Position numbers and translations under genes: made by a program
Part shown: positions 53,158 to 62,099 of the stretch, one piece after another
Layout of the letters: the number at the start of each line of letters is the position of its first letter
Numbering within the stretch: the stretch's first letter is position 1
Origin: Catellatospora citrea
GTDB lineage: Bacteria; Actinomycetota; Actinomycetes; Mycobacteriales; Micromonosporaceae
Assembly: GCF_003610235.1 (NCBI RefSeq)
Contig: NZ_RAPR01000001.1
Location: 372,001 to 436,000, forward strand
Length of the DNA stretch: 64,000 nt
Reading direction: 5' to 3'
Notes under the pieces: generated by a model
The model's database searches: none
What the model was told of the DNA's origin: nothing
Seen by the model: only the letters and a program-made list of their open reading frames with translations

Positions 53158-53346
53158 GCCGGCGCCCCTGCGCACGGCATGCGACGCCACCGAGGCGGTC
53201 TGACCGGCCGGGATGAAGCGAACGTCGTCGATCATAAGCCCGGGTTGTCCGGTTTCCGACGAGCCCACGGTGGCGTACACACGAAACTGCAGGTCGCCGG
53301 GCGGGCGTAACAGCGCGCCGCGAGTCGACAGACGCGACTGCGACAT
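53158..53346 (-). pseudogene. Possible gene remnant beginning MSQSRLSTRG
   Basis: ATG 53346 follows an AGGAG ribosome site and opens about 60 codons with biased GC3 (LQFRVYATVGSSETGQPGLM, IDDVRFIPAGQ). After roughly 53160 the codon bias is lost and the frame runs antisense into neighbouring genes. It looks like the 5' part of a truncated gene; no family is recognised. Confidence 0.3.
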
Positions 53347-53517
53347 ACGGATCGTCTCCTTTGTCGACCGTCTGTGACAGAGAGTCGCGATGACGTCGCA
53401 TCCTGCCGTGCCAACGGGTCCAGCGGGCCGGGGTCCACGAGATCGACGCATCTCGAAAGTGAAAGGATTTGGGCGCAAGTCCGGCGCACGCCGGACCACG
53501 ACCCCGAAGGAGTGGCC

Positions 53518-53739
53518 ATGGCGGTTTCCGCTGACCTCGCCAAGCTGCTGGACAAGGACTACCAGGACAAGAGCCTTCAGGAGATCGCCAACGCGCCGGT
53601 CGCCGCGCTCGCCGGCGTGAGCGAGCGTGCCGCCGAGCACCTCAAGGACGCCCTGGGCATCAAGACGATCGGCGAGCTGGGCCGCAGCCCGTACTTCCGC
53701 GCCGCGCGGGCGATCGCCGACCTGGCCGACGCCAAGTAG
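53518..53739 (+). CDS. Small helix-hairpin-helix protein
   Basis: 73 residues from ATG 53518, with AAGGAG 7-8 bases before it; upstream in-frame starts lack this. The core VAALAGVSERAAEHLKDALG, IKTIGELG fits a helix-hairpin-helix of the DUF4332 type (GVS..AAE.L...LGIKTI.EL), which binds DNA non-specifically in larger proteins. It is monocistronic, with a strong terminator directly after. Confidence 0.8.
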   Translation: MAVSADLAKLLDKDYQDKSLQEIANAPVAALAGVSERAAEHLKDALGIKTIGELGRSPYFRAARAIADLADAK

Positions 53740-53749
53740 TTCGATTCGC

Positions 53750-53776
53750 GGGCCGGCTGCGTAAAGCAGCCGGCCC
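53750..53776 (+). terminator. Terminator of the helix-hairpin-helix gene
   Basis: GGGCCGGCTGC at 53750-53760 pairs perfectly with GCAGCCGGCCC at 53766-53776 around GTAAA, ten bases after the stop. The convergent gene's stop is at 53802, so it can serve both directions. Confidence 0.85.
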
Positions 53777-53801
53777 GCCGCGCCTTCGCGAACGGGCGAG
53801 G

Positions 53802-54386
53802 TCAGGCGTCGCAGGCTGCGTCGAAGTCGGCCGCAGTGGCGCGACGCAGTTCGAAGCGGACCGTGATGGTGTCCGAGGTGGTCGTGCCCGTCCTGGTGTC
53901 GGTCGAGGTCGTCGAGCGGACCGCGCCGTCGGGGTCGACCCGGATCAGTGCGGTGGAGATGGTGAGCCCGTCGCGGCCGTCCCACTCGCCGTCGAGCTGG
54001 CCCAGGTAGAGGCCGGCCGTGTTGTCGGGACGTCGGGCGTGCAGCGAGTAGCGGGTGCCCCGGTAGTTCAGGGTGTCTCCGTAGATCTCGTACGTCGCGT
54101 CCTGCTCGGCGGCGCAGACCTTGGCGCTGCCGTCGATCTCCGGGCCTCCGTCGCCGCTGCCGACCTGGTCGGTCAGCCGCAGGACCATCGTGCGGGTGTC
54201 GCCGGCACCATAGGTGACCTCGCCCTGCCAGTAGCCGACCAGGCCGGGTCTGCCCGGCATGGCCCACGGGTTCAGCAGCCAGTGCGACCCGTAGATGAGG
54301 CCGAACCCGGCCATGATCACGCCGCAGACGGCAACGAGACGCCATCCGTTCGTCAGCCGTCGTTGCGAGCGCTGCGCGCCAGCCAT
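53802..54386 (-). CDS. Membrane-anchored extracellular protein, unknown function
   Basis: 194 residues from ATG 54386, behind GGAGGAGG. One N-terminal membrane helix (WRLVAVCGVIMAGFGLIYGS) anchors a beta-rich outer domain: GLVGYWQGEVTYGAGDTRTM, LNYRGTRYSLHAR, GLYLGQLDGEWDGRDGL. The closing strand is VRFELRRA. Two cysteines (VCAAEQ and AACDA) could pair. The lipocalin-like barrel is a guess. Nearest neighbours give no context. Confidence 0.65.
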   Translation of the reverse strand: MAGAQRSQRRLTNGWRLVAVCGVIMAGFGLIYGSHWLLNPWAMPGRPGLVGYWQGEVTYGAGDTRTMVLRLTDQVGSGDGGPEIDGSAKVCAAEQDATYEIYGDTLNYRGTRYSLHARRPDNTAGLYLGQLDGEWDGRDGLTISTALIRVDPDGAVRSTTSTDTRTGTTTSDTITVRFELRRATAADFDAACDA

Positions 54387-54584
54387 CGCCCCTCCTCCAA
54401 GTCGCCTCACGCTATCGGTACGCCGGAAGCGCGATGGTGAACTTCCGGGCGGGATTGCGAGAAGTGACGGTGCGATTTCCGTGTTGAACCGGTGTGGACG
54501 GTTGGCCGCCAGCGGCCTGAGCAGCCGGATTGGGCAGCTGACCGCTCATCGCATGACAATTGCCACCGACACCGGCGGAGCTGG

Positions 54585-57305
54585 ATGGTGGTGGCGTTGA
54601 TCTTCGGCCGGGACTGGGTGCTCGACGAGACGTGGGCCGCCCTCGACGTCGGCGATCCGGTGCTGCTCACCGGGCCCGCCGGGATCGGCAAGAGCGCGAT
54701 CTGGCGGGCGCTGCTCGACACCGCCGGTGCGGCGGGCTGGCTGGTGCTGTCGTGTGCGCCGGCCGAGTCGGAGTCGTCGCTGGCGCTGGCCGCGCTCGGC
54801 GACCTGCTGGCCCCGCTCGCGTCCGGCGTCGCCCGGCTGCCCGCGCCGCAGCGCACCGCCGCCGAGTCGGCGCTGCTCACCGGGGTCGGTGCGGCCGTGG
54901 ACGACCGTGCTCTCGGTGCCGCGACCCGGTCCCTGCTCCTGGACGCCGTCGCGGCCGGGCGCCGGGTGCTCGTCGCGGTGGACGACGCGGCCTGGCTGGA
55001 CCCGCCCAGCGAGCGGGCGCTGCGCTTCGCCCTGCGGCGTACCGCGGGGGTCGGCGTGCTGGTGACACTGCGCGCCGACGCGCCCGGGCCGGCGCCGCTG
55101 GACCTGGACCGGGGCGACGGACGGCTGCGCCGGGTCGACGTCGGACCGCTGGGCGCCGGCGCGCTGCATCACCTGCTGCGTGACCGCCTGGGCGCGAGGC
55201 TGAGCCGGCCGCTGCTGTCGCGCATCGCCCGCGACTCCGGTGGCAACCCGCTGCTCGCGATCGAGCTGACCCGGGCCGTGCTACGGCTGCCGCGGCTGCC
55301 CTCGCCCGGTGAGGAGCTGCCGTTCCCGACGACGATGCCGCAGGTGATGGCCGAGGCGGTGCGGGTGCTGCCGCAGCGCAGCCGCGAGGCGGTGCGGCTG
55401 GCCGCGCTGCTGTCGGTGCCGACCCTGGCCGGCCTGCGCGCCGCCGGAGTCGACCCGGCCGACCTCGACGCGGCCGAGGAGGCGAGGCTGCTCACGGTGT
55501 CCGAGCGCGCCGTGCAGTTCAGCCACCCGCTGTACGCCGCGGCGGTGCGCCAGGACCTTCCGGCGGGCCTGCGCCGGCGCCTGCACCGGCAGCTGGCCGA
55601 CGCCGTGTCCGACCCGGACGAGCGCGCCCGCCAGCTCGCCCAGTGCGTGACGGGCCCGGACGCGGCGGTCGCCGCCGAACTCACCGCCGCCGCGGACCGG
55701 CAGCGCCGCCGCGGTGCCCCGCAGCTCGCAGCGGGTCTGTACGAGCGTGCCGCGCTGCTGAGCCCGGCCGGCGACGAGCAGGGCAGGCGGCTGGTCGCGG
55801 CGGCGCGCTGCCGCTACGAGATCGGCGACTACCGCGCCGCCGCCGCCGAGGCCGAGCAGGTCGCCGCGGACTATGCGGGCGAGCTGCGGGCGCAGGCGCT
55901 GCTGCTGCGCTCGGAGGTCGCGTGGAGCGCCGACGAGCCGCCGTCGGTGTCGCTGGACGCCGCGCTGCGCGCGCTGGACGCGGCCGGGCCCGGATCGGTG
56001 CTGGCCGGCCGGGTGCACGCCCACCTGGGCATGGTGAACGACGCCCCCGGCGCGGCCCGCGAGCATTCGCTGGCCGCCTGCGAGCTGCTGGGCGCCTCGG
56101 CCGAGGACGCCGTGCTGCTGTCCGCGTCGCTGCAGCACCTGTTCTTCAGCGAAGTGCGTGGCGGCCTCGGTGTGCGCGTGCAGCTGCTGGACCGGGCGCT
56201 GGCGCTGGAGGCGGGCCGGCCGGCCCCGGGTGCGACCATCCCGGCGATCTGGTGGCGGTCCATCGACGAGCACGACCGTGCCCGTGACCGGCTCGGCAGG
56301 ATGCTCGAGCTGGCCGCCGACGCCGGCGACGAGCCGGGCCAGCACGAGGCGCTGTGCCACCTGGCCGAGACGGAGCTGCTGGCCGGCCGGTTCGACGCCG
56401 CCGCGGGCCACGTGCACGCAGTGCGGGAGCTGGGTGAGCAGTTGGGCACCGGGCTCATGGCGGAGACGTGGCTGGCCGGACTGCTGGACGCCTACCGCGG
56501 TGACCTCGAACGGGCGCGCCAGACGGCCGAGGCGGGCCTGCGCCATGCCCGGACAGCCGACGACGTGTGGTCACGGCGGATCTTCCAGTTGCTGGCGGCG
56601 TTCACCGCGCTGTCGCAGTCCCGGATGGACGACGCCGCCGCGGGCTACGCAGCGCTCGCCGCCACAGTCGACGCGATGGGCCTGGTCGAGCCGCTGGCGT
56701 TGCGTTTCGAGGCGGACTGGGTCGAGGCCAGCGTCGCCGTGGGCGACCTGGACACCGCGCACCTGGCGCAGCGGCGGCTGACCGCCCGGCACGAGCGCCT
56801 GGCCCGGCCCTGGACCGCGCTCGGACTGGCCCGGGGCGAAGCCCTGCTGGCCGCCGCCGCAGGTGACGATCCCGCACCGGCGCTGCAGGCGCTGGCGGCG
56901 GCGCGGGCCGCGGTGCCCGCCGACGTGGTGCCTGTCGAACGAGCCCGCTGCCTGCTCACGGCCGGTGTGGTGCAGCGGCGGGCCAAGCGCCGCCGCGATG
57001 CACGGACGGCGCTCGCGCAGGCAGCCGACGAGTTCGCCAGGCTCGGCGCGGGCGGGTTCGCCGCGCGGGCGCACGCGGAGCTGGCCCGGATCGGGGCCCG
57101 TACCGGCGGCGGCCGAGAGCTGACCGCGACCGAGCGGCGGGTCGCCGAGCTGGCCGCGCGCGGCGGCACCAACCGCGCCATCGCCGACGCGCTGTTCATC
57201 AGCCCGAAAACGGTCGAGGCGAACCTGGCCCGCGTGTACCGCAAGCTCGGCGTGTCCAGCCGGGCCGAGCTCGGTGTGGCGATGGCGGCCGAGCTGACCG
57301 CGTAG
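54585..57305 (+). CDS. LuxR-family regulator with large ATPase (LAL type)
   Basis: 906 residues from ATG 54585, with a GGAG ribosome site; longer frames begin in non-coding DNA. The AAA/STAND ATPase has Walker A TGPAGIGKSAIW at ~30 and Walker B-like VLVAVDDAAWLD at ~125. A long helical TPR-like region occupies ~330-830, and the C-terminal GerE HTH reads LTATERRVAELAARGGTNRA, IADALFISPKTVEANLARVY. LAL regulators bind a small ligand plus ATP and activate nearby genes. The three following co-directional genes are the likely targets. Confidence 0.92.
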   Translation: MVVALIFGRDWVLDETWAALDVGDPVLLTGPAGIGKSAIWRALLDTAGAAGWLVLSCAPAESESSLALAALGDLLAPLASGVARLPAPQRTAAESALLTGVGAAVDDRALGAATRSLLLDAVAAGRRVLVAVDDAAWLDPPSERALRFALRRTAGVGVLVTLRADAPGPAPLDLDRGDGRLRRVDVGPLGAGALHHLLRDRLGARLSRPLLSRIARDSGGNPLLAIELTRAVLRLPRLPSPGEELPFPTTMPQVMAEAVRVLPQRSREAVRLAALLSVPTLAGLRAAGVDPADLDAAEEARLLTVSERAVQFSHPLYAAAVRQDLPAGLRRRLHRQLADAVSDPDERARQLAQCVTGPDAAVAAELTAAADRQRRRGAPQLAAGLYERAALLSPAGDEQGRRLVAAARCRYEIGDYRAAAAEAEQVAADYAGELRAQALLLRSEVAWSADEPPSVSLDAALRALDAAGPGSVLAGRVHAHLGMVNDAPGAAREHSLAACELLGASAEDAVLLSASLQHLFFSEVRGGLGVRVQLLDRALALEAGRPAPGATIPAIWWRSIDEHDRARDRLGRMLELAADAGDEPGQHEALCHLAETELLAGRFDAAAGHVHAVRELGEQLGTGLMAETWLAGLLDAYRGDLERARQTAEAGLRHARTADDVWSRRIFQLLAAFTALSQSRMDDAAAGYAALAATVDAMGLVEPLALRFEADWVEASVAVGDLDTAHLAQRRLTARHERLARPWTALGLARGEALLAAAAGDDPAPALQALAAARAAVPADVVPVERARCLLTAGVVQRRAKRRRDARTALAQAADEFARLGAGGFAARAHAELARIGARTGGGRELTATERRVAELAARGGTNRAIADALFISPKTVEANLARVYRKLGVSSRAELGVAMAAELTA

Positions 57306-57346
57306 GGAAACACCCGATTCGGCGGCGCTCTGCCGCACCTAGCGTC

Positions 57347-57634
57347 GTGGACGTGACGGTGACCGGACGGCTGTTCGCGGTGGAACGCTACGACGCCGAC
57401 GGCTCCGGCGGTGCGGCACTGCCGCAGCTGCCCGGAGCGGTACGGCTGGTGGCGGCGGTGCGCCTGCCCGCCGACGAGGTCGTGCTCGCCCTCATCGAGG
57501 GCCCCGACGCCGACACGGTCATACACGTCACGACGCAGGCCGACTGGCGACCCGACCGGGTGGAGCCGGCCGTCCTGCTGTACCCGACGCAGGACCGGGC
57601 CTCCCGCGCCCGGGAAGGGGAACAGCTACTATGA
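57347..57634 (+). CDS. Small protein of unknown function
   Basis: 95 residues from GTG 57347, 41 bases after the LuxR gene. It contains beta strands (VTGRLFAVERYDA, VRLVAAVRLPADEVVLALIE) and an ending DWRPDRVEPAVLLYPTQ. A DUF4242-like ferredoxin fold is possible but unconfirmed. The stop overlaps the next start by four bases (ATGA), so it opens the lipoprotein operon. Confidence 0.65.
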   Translation: MDVTVTGRLFAVERYDADGSGGAALPQLPGAVRLVAAVRLPADEVVLALIEGPDADTVIHVTTQADWRPDRVEPAVLLYPTQDRASRAREGEQLL

Positions 57635-58167
57635 GAACCCATTCGCGGCTTCTGCCGGCGGCCCTGCTGGCCGTCCTGTTCGCACTGTCGGCCTGCGGCG
57701 ACGGCGGCACGCCAGCCGCCCAGCAGCCCGCCCCACCCGGGCAGGACGCACCCGCCGACGCCCCGCCGGAGTCGGCCGCGCCTTCCGCACCGGCCGCGAT
57801 CGACCCCTGCACCGTGATCACCGCGGCGGAGGCGGCCAAGCTCGCCGGGACCAAACTGGACGAGCCGGTATCGTCCGCGCCCGTGTCCTGCAGGTGGACG
57901 GCCCCGGTCACCGGGCCCACCGCCCAGGTCGAGGTGTACGTCGGCGACGGCGCCCAAAAGGTGCTCGACATCGAACGGACCCTCGGACACGAGATCGTTC
58001 AGCTGTCCGGCATCGGCGACGAGGCCTGGCTGGACACCACGGCCTGCGAGGTGTTCTGGCTGCAGTCCGGGCAGTGGATCGCGATCCGCCTGGTCCGGCT
58101 CAACGACGCGGCCGACAACCTCAAGCCCCTCGAAGACCTGGCCCGGGCCGCGGCGGGCCGGCTGTGA
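57631..58167 (+). CDS. DUF3558-like lipoprotein
   Basis: 178 residues. A lipoprotein signal ends in the lipobox LSAC near residue 21, followed by a Pro/Ala-rich linker. The mature domain shows DPCTVITAAEAAKLAGTKL, VSCRWTA, LSGIGDEAWL, a typical DUF3558 set, with two cysteines probably bonded. Actinobacterial DUF3558 lipoproteins are cell-surface proteins of unproven role. It is coupled on both sides. Confidence 0.85.
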   Translation: MRTHSRLLPAALLAVLFALSACGDGGTPAAQQPAPPGQDAPADAPPESAAPSAPAAIDPCTVITAAEAAKLAGTKLDEPVSSAPVSCRWTAPVTGPTAQVEVYVGDGAQKVLDIERTLGHEIVQLSGIGDEAWLDTTACEVFWLQSGQWIAIRLVRLNDAADNLKPLEDLARAAAGRL

Positions 58168-59666
58168 CCACCCGCCGCACCCGCTGGACGGCGACGGCGG
58201 TCGCGGTGCTGCTCGCGCTGACGTCGGCCGGGTGCTCGAAGGAACCCGAAAGCCGCGACAGCACCGCCCCGTCGGGCTACCGGCTGGACGGCCGCGAGCT
58301 GACCGAGGGCGAGTTCCGCTACGGCCTGGCCCCGCAGCGCCACCCCGACGTCACGTACCAGCCGGACGTGGTGCTGGTCGGCGGTGGGGCGAACGCGATC
58401 CGCTCGGTCACCGCCGACGGCATGACCTGGACCCTCGACCCTGACGCCGACGGCGTCTCCGACCTGGCCGTCGGCAAGGTCATGTTCGCGACTTCGCGCG
58501 CCGTCGGGCGGATCGTGGACCTGCACGATTCGGGTGCGGGCACGGTGGCCAGCATCGCGCCCGTGACGCTCACCGACGTCGTCCGGGACGGCGTGTTCGA
58601 CGGCGACCAGCCGATCGCGCTGGACGACCGCGCCATCGCGTTCAGTTCCGAGGGCGCGGACTGGCACTCCGACGCCCCGCCGTCGGCCGCGCCGTCGGCG
58701 GTCGCTCTCGGTGCGGCGATGCTGCCGCTACGCCGCGACGACAAGGAACGGGTGGAGCAGCCTCGACCGGTCAACGGCGCACCGAAGCAGACCCGCGCCA
58801 ACGGCTTCCGGGTCACCCCGATGTGCTGCGACGGCGGTGTCGGCGCGCACCTGACCTTCGACGAGGACGGCATCCGGCTGGTCGCGACGGTCGTTCTGGT
58901 GATGGACAAGCCGTCGGCCCGGTTTCACCTCGCCATCTCCGGCGGCCGGATCCAGGCGGCCGAACTGCAGGTCCACGGCGGCGGCGGCATCAAGGTCGAC
59001 GTCGAGGGCGCCAGCACCGTCGGCACGGACCGGCAGCTGAACCGGCAGTTCTCCGTGCCCGTCGACTTCAGCGTGCCGGTCGGCCTCGTGCTGGGCATGC
59101 CGTTCACGTTGAGCGCGAGCCAGGACATCCTGGTCAACACCGCGTTCAGCGCCAAGGACGGCAACATCCGCGCCTCCGGAGAGTATGCGCTGGCAGGCAC
59201 CCTCGGCTTCGGATACCGCGACGGCAGTTGGGGCGTGCACACCCCGACGAAGCCGGTGATCCGCAGCAGCCTGCTCGAATCGGTCAAGGGCCTGTCCGTC
59301 GGCGCGAACGGGATCGTGCTGGCCTACAAGACGACGTTCAGCCTCGGCATCGGCACGCTCGGTTTCCGGGCCGGCCTGAACTTCTCGCTGACCGTGTCGA
59401 CCGGTGTCAGCCGAGGTTCCGCGCTGGCCCAGTTCTTCCCGCTGGCGCCCGGCACCCGGGGCGTCGACTGCCGGGGCGCGACCCTGGCGATCGACGCGAC
59501 GTACAACGTCGGCTACAGCATCCCGGCGCCGGTGGCGGCGGTGGTCAACTTCTTCCTGCGGGTGTTCAAGGCCAAACCGGTCCAGCGCACCGGCGGCATC
59601 CCGGACCCGGCGGGCAAGGTGCACATCTTCGACGCCTCCCAGTTCGAACCGGCAGGCTGCAAATGA
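58164..59666 (+). CDS. Large lipoprotein with beta-rich C-terminal half, unknown function
   Basis: 500 residues from GTG 58164, which overlaps the preceding stop (GTGA). The signal ends in the lipobox TSAGC at ~27. The first half (~30-190) has beta-propeller-like turns (VVLVGGGANAIRSVTADGMT, DLHDSGAGTVASIAP). After a linker with MCCDGG, the second half is an amphipathic beta-rich domain (FHLAISGGRIQAAELQVHGG, FGYRDGSWGVHTPTKPVI). No family is recognised. It is probably exported and membrane-anchored. Confidence 0.75.
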   Translation: MTTRRTRWTATAVAVLLALTSAGCSKEPESRDSTAPSGYRLDGRELTEGEFRYGLAPQRHPDVTYQPDVVLVGGGANAIRSVTADGMTWTLDPDADGVSDLAVGKVMFATSRAVGRIVDLHDSGAGTVASIAPVTLTDVVRDGVFDGDQPIALDDRAIAFSSEGADWHSDAPPSAAPSAVALGAAMLPLRRDDKERVEQPRPVNGAPKQTRANGFRVTPMCCDGGVGAHLTFDEDGIRLVATVVLVMDKPSARFHLAISGGRIQAAELQVHGGGGIKVDVEGASTVGTDRQLNRQFSVPVDFSVPVGLVLGMPFTLSASQDILVNTAFSAKDGNIRASGEYALAGTLGFGYRDGSWGVHTPTKPVIRSSLLESVKGLSVGANGIVLAYKTTFSLGIGTLGFRAGLNFSLTVSTGVSRGSALAQFFPLAPGTRGVDCRGATLAIDATYNVGYSIPAPVAAVVNFFLRVFKAKPVQRTGGIPDPAGKVHIFDASQFEPAGCK

Positions 59667-59682
59667 GTGGATCTCGCAGGGA

Positions 59683-60495
59683 TCAGGAAGGAGAAAGGCG
59701 GAAGACCGGCCAGCCGATCTCGGTACGCCACCGGTCGGCAACGGGGGTGTCGCGCGGGCCGACGGTGTACGTCTCGTGGATCGGGCCCTCGACGGCCAGC
59801 GCATGCTCCACCACCCACGCGCCGAGACGGCCGTAGGTGACGTCGATGTCGTCGTGCGGCCCGTGGTGGACCGTTGTCGCGAGCTCCACCGCGGGCAGGT
59901 CGACGACCTCGATCCGGCCGGCCGCGCGCGGCTCGCGGACCGGCCGGAACACGGTCGCGGCACCGGCGCCGTCGGTGAACAGCTCGTTGGCGTAGCGCCC
60001 ACCGGGTGGGCCCGTTCGCTCGCCCGGCGCAAATGCCGCGTCCAGTTCCGCCATCGCCCCGTCGTACCAGGCCAGCAGCTCATCGGCGGCGACCTGGCCG
60101 CTGACGGCGGCGACGGCGCGGCCGGGCACGGAACTCAGTCGCACGTCGAGCTCGTCCGGTTCGGGTCGCAGCAGCTGCCGCAGCGACACGACAGCGGCCC
60201 GGGTGCGGTCCAGTTCAGCCTCCAGCCGCCGCAGGTGGCTCGCGATCAGATCGGCACGCCGCCCAGGGTCGTCGGTCGCCAGGATCGACTTCACCTCGGC
60301 CAGCGGCAGGTCCAGCTCGCGGAGCCGGTGGATGACCTGCGCGGGCGGTATCTGCGCGGCGGTGTAGTAGCGGTAGCCCGTCGCCGGGTCGACCGTCGCG
60401 GGCTCCAGCAGGCCGGCCTCGTGGTAGCGGCGCAGCGTCCGCACGCTCAGGTGGGTCAGCGTGGCGAACTCCCCGATCGTCAGCCCTTGCCGCAT
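59683..60495 (-). CDS. MerR-family regulator with GyrI-like effector domain
   Basis: 270 residues from ATG 60495. The MerR HTH reads LTIGEFATLTHLSVRTLRRY, HEAGLL, with the conserved GYRYY afterwards and a dimerisation helix to ~115. The C-terminal GyrI/AraC-effector domain (~120-270, closing with DRWRTEIGWPVFRL) binds small lipophilic or cationic ligands in BmrR-type regulators. It is divergent from the SnoaL and SDR genes; the operator lies in the 79-base gap. Confidence 0.9.
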   Translation of the reverse strand: MRQGLTIGEFATLTHLSVRTLRRYHEAGLLEPATVDPATGYRYYTAAQIPPAQVIHRLRELDLPLAEVKSILATDDPGRRADLIASHLRRLEAELDRTRAAVVSLRQLLRPEPDELDVRLSSVPGRAVAAVSGQVAADELLAWYDGAMAELDAAFAPGERTGPPGGRYANELFTDGAGAATVFRPVREPRAAGRIEVVDLPAVELATTVHHGPHDDIDVTYGRLGAWVVEHALAVEGPIHETYTVGPRDTPVADRWRTEIGWPVFRLSPS

Positions 60496-60537
60496 GCGTC
60501 CAGTCTGCGCCCTCCCCCGAGGAGAGCGTCCACGGAC

Positions 60538-60563
60538 TTGACTCTCTCCCGGGGGGAGAGCCG
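60538..60563 (+). promoter_or_regulatory. MerR-type promoter upstream of SnoaL gene
   Basis: TTGACT (60538-60543) is followed by the palindrome CTCTCCC-GGG-GGGAGAG (60544-60560). The spacer to a -10-like region near 60563 is about 19 bases, as expected for MerR-activated promoters. The gene start is 60575. Confidence 0.65.
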
Positions 60564-60574
60564 ACGGTGGGTTC

Positions 60575-60943
60575 ATGAGCAACGTCAACTGGGCCGAAGC
60601 CACCACGATCACACCCGACCAACTGCCTGTCGCCATCACCAGCTACCTGCTCGCGCACGGCAGGCGCGACACCGAAACCGAGCTCGCGTCGTACACCGCC
60701 GACGCCGTGGTGACCGACGACGGTCACACCTACCGCGGTCCGGCGGAGATCCGGAACTGGCTGGCAAGTGCGGCGAGCGAATACACGTTCACCACGGAAC
60801 TGGTCGGCGCGAGCAGGGTCGACCAGACGCACTACGACGTGCACCAGCACCTGGAAGGGGACTTCCCCGGCGGGACTGCCGACCTGCACTACCGGTTCAC
60901 GATGCGCGGCGCGTCGATCGCGGAACTGGTGATCACACCGTGA
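60575..60943 (+). CDS. SnoaL-like/NTF2-fold protein
   Basis: 122 residues. An N-terminal helix (LPVAITSYLLAHGRRDTETE) and the motif YTADAVVTDDGHTYRGPAEI are typical of SnoaL-like proteins; the C-terminal sheet has HYDVHQHLEGDFPGG and a closing RFTMRGASIAELVI. Activity is unknown. It lies 40 bases before the SDR gene, and both are under the MerR-type promoter. Confidence 0.85.
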   Translation: MSNVNWAEATTITPDQLPVAITSYLLAHGRRDTETELASYTADAVVTDDGHTYRGPAEIRNWLASAASEYTFTTELVGASRVDQTHYDVHQHLEGDFPGGTADLHYRFTMRGASIAELVITP

Positions 60944-60983
60944 AGTGTGGTTCGTGCCACTTTCCGACTGTATGGGAGCAGAG

Positions 60984-61835
60984 ATGAGGACCTGGTTCAT
61001 CACCGGCGGGACGCCGGGCGGGTTCGGCATGGCCTTCGCCGAGGCCGCGCTCGAGACCGGTGACCGGGTGGTGCTGACCGCCCGGCGCCCCGATGAACTG
61101 CGGGAGTGGGAGCAGGCCCAGCAGGGCCGGGCGCTCGTACTGCCGCTGGACGTCACCGACGCCGACCAGGTGCGGCAGGCGGTGGCGGCGGCCGAGGAGC
61201 ACTTCGGCGGCATCGACGTGCTGGTCAACAACGCGGGCCGGGGCTGGTACGGGTCGATCGAGGGCATGACCGATGAAGCCGTGCGCCGCCAGTTCGAGCT
61301 GAACTTCTTCGCGGTGCTCTCGGTCATCCGGGCCGTGCTGCCTGGCATGCGCGCGCGGGGCAGCGGCTGGGTCGTCAACATGTCGTCGGTGGCGGGTCTG
61401 GTCGGCGTGACCGGGTTCGGTCACTACAGCGCCACCAAGTTCGCGATCGAGGCCGTGACGGAGGTCCTGCGCACCGAGGTGGCGCCGCTGGGCATCCGGG
61501 TGCTGGCCGTCGAGCCGGGAGCCTTCCGCACCCGGGCCTACGCCGGCTTCGCGGACGAGCCCGTCGAGGAGGCCGTCGCGGCGTACACCCCGATGCTGGA
61601 GCAGGTCCGCGCCGCGATGGTCGACCAGGACGGCAGACAGCCCGGCGACCCGCATCGCGGGGTACGCGCCGTCATCGCCGCCATGGCGCAGGACCCGCCG
61701 CCGCACCGTCTCGTGCTGGGCGGCGACGGGTACGACGCGGTCACCGCCGCACTCCAGCGGGCGACAGCCGAGGCACGCGCGTTCGAGGCCCTCTCCCGTA
61801 GCGCCGATTTCCCCGCCGGTGACGCCATCGGGTGA
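60984..61835 (+). CDS. SDR family oxidoreductase
   Basis: 283 residues from ATG 60984 with GGGAG ahead; ATG 60972 is an alternative. The cofactor loop is TGGTPGGFG, followed by NNAG in LVNNAGRGW, serine in NMSSVAGLVG, and YSATKFA as the YxxxK motif near residue 155. It is a complete classical SDR, probably acting on a small carbonyl compound. It shares the operon with the SnoaL-like gene, suggesting one small-molecule response. Confidence 0.92.
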   Translation: MRTWFITGGTPGGFGMAFAEAALETGDRVVLTARRPDELREWEQAQQGRALVLPLDVTDADQVRQAVAAAEEHFGGIDVLVNNAGRGWYGSIEGMTDEAVRRQFELNFFAVLSVIRAVLPGMRARGSGWVVNMSSVAGLVGVTGFGHYSATKFAIEAVTEVLRTEVAPLGIRVLAVEPGAFRTRAYAGFADEPVEEAVAAYTPMLEQVRAAMVDQDGRQPGDPHRGVRAVIAAMAQDPPPHRLVLGGDGYDAVTAALQRATAEARAFEALSRSADFPAGDAIG

Positions 61836-61842
61836 CATCTTC

Positions 61843-61872
61843 ACGTGAGGGTCGGGCTGCCCAGCCTCACGT
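61843..61872 (+). terminator. Terminator hairpin of the SDR operon
   Basis: ACGTGAGG (61843-61850) pairs with CCTCACGT (61865-61872), and the loop contains a GGGC/GCCC inner pairing. It starts eight bases after the SDR stop. Confidence 0.6.
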
Positions 61873-62099
61873 ATTGCGCCAGAAGGCCAGGTAGAGGGCG
61901 TCGTGGTGGGTGTCGGACCGGTTTACCTGATTCACGTACCGAGATCCGGCCTCCGACACCCGCCACGCACTCCAGGCATCGACCGTTGTACGTGTGTGGC
62001 ACCCCGGGCGGCCCCTCGCCGCCACCACCGATCGGCCCGAACGCCGCGGCACGCCGACCTGCCGCTGCCGACGCCGCCGGCAAGGAGGCGCACCCCTCG

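Noticed and set aside
52843..54345. 500-codon minus-strand frame across three genes
   Set aside because: It crosses genes on both strands; only the ~60 codons after 53346 show coding bias.
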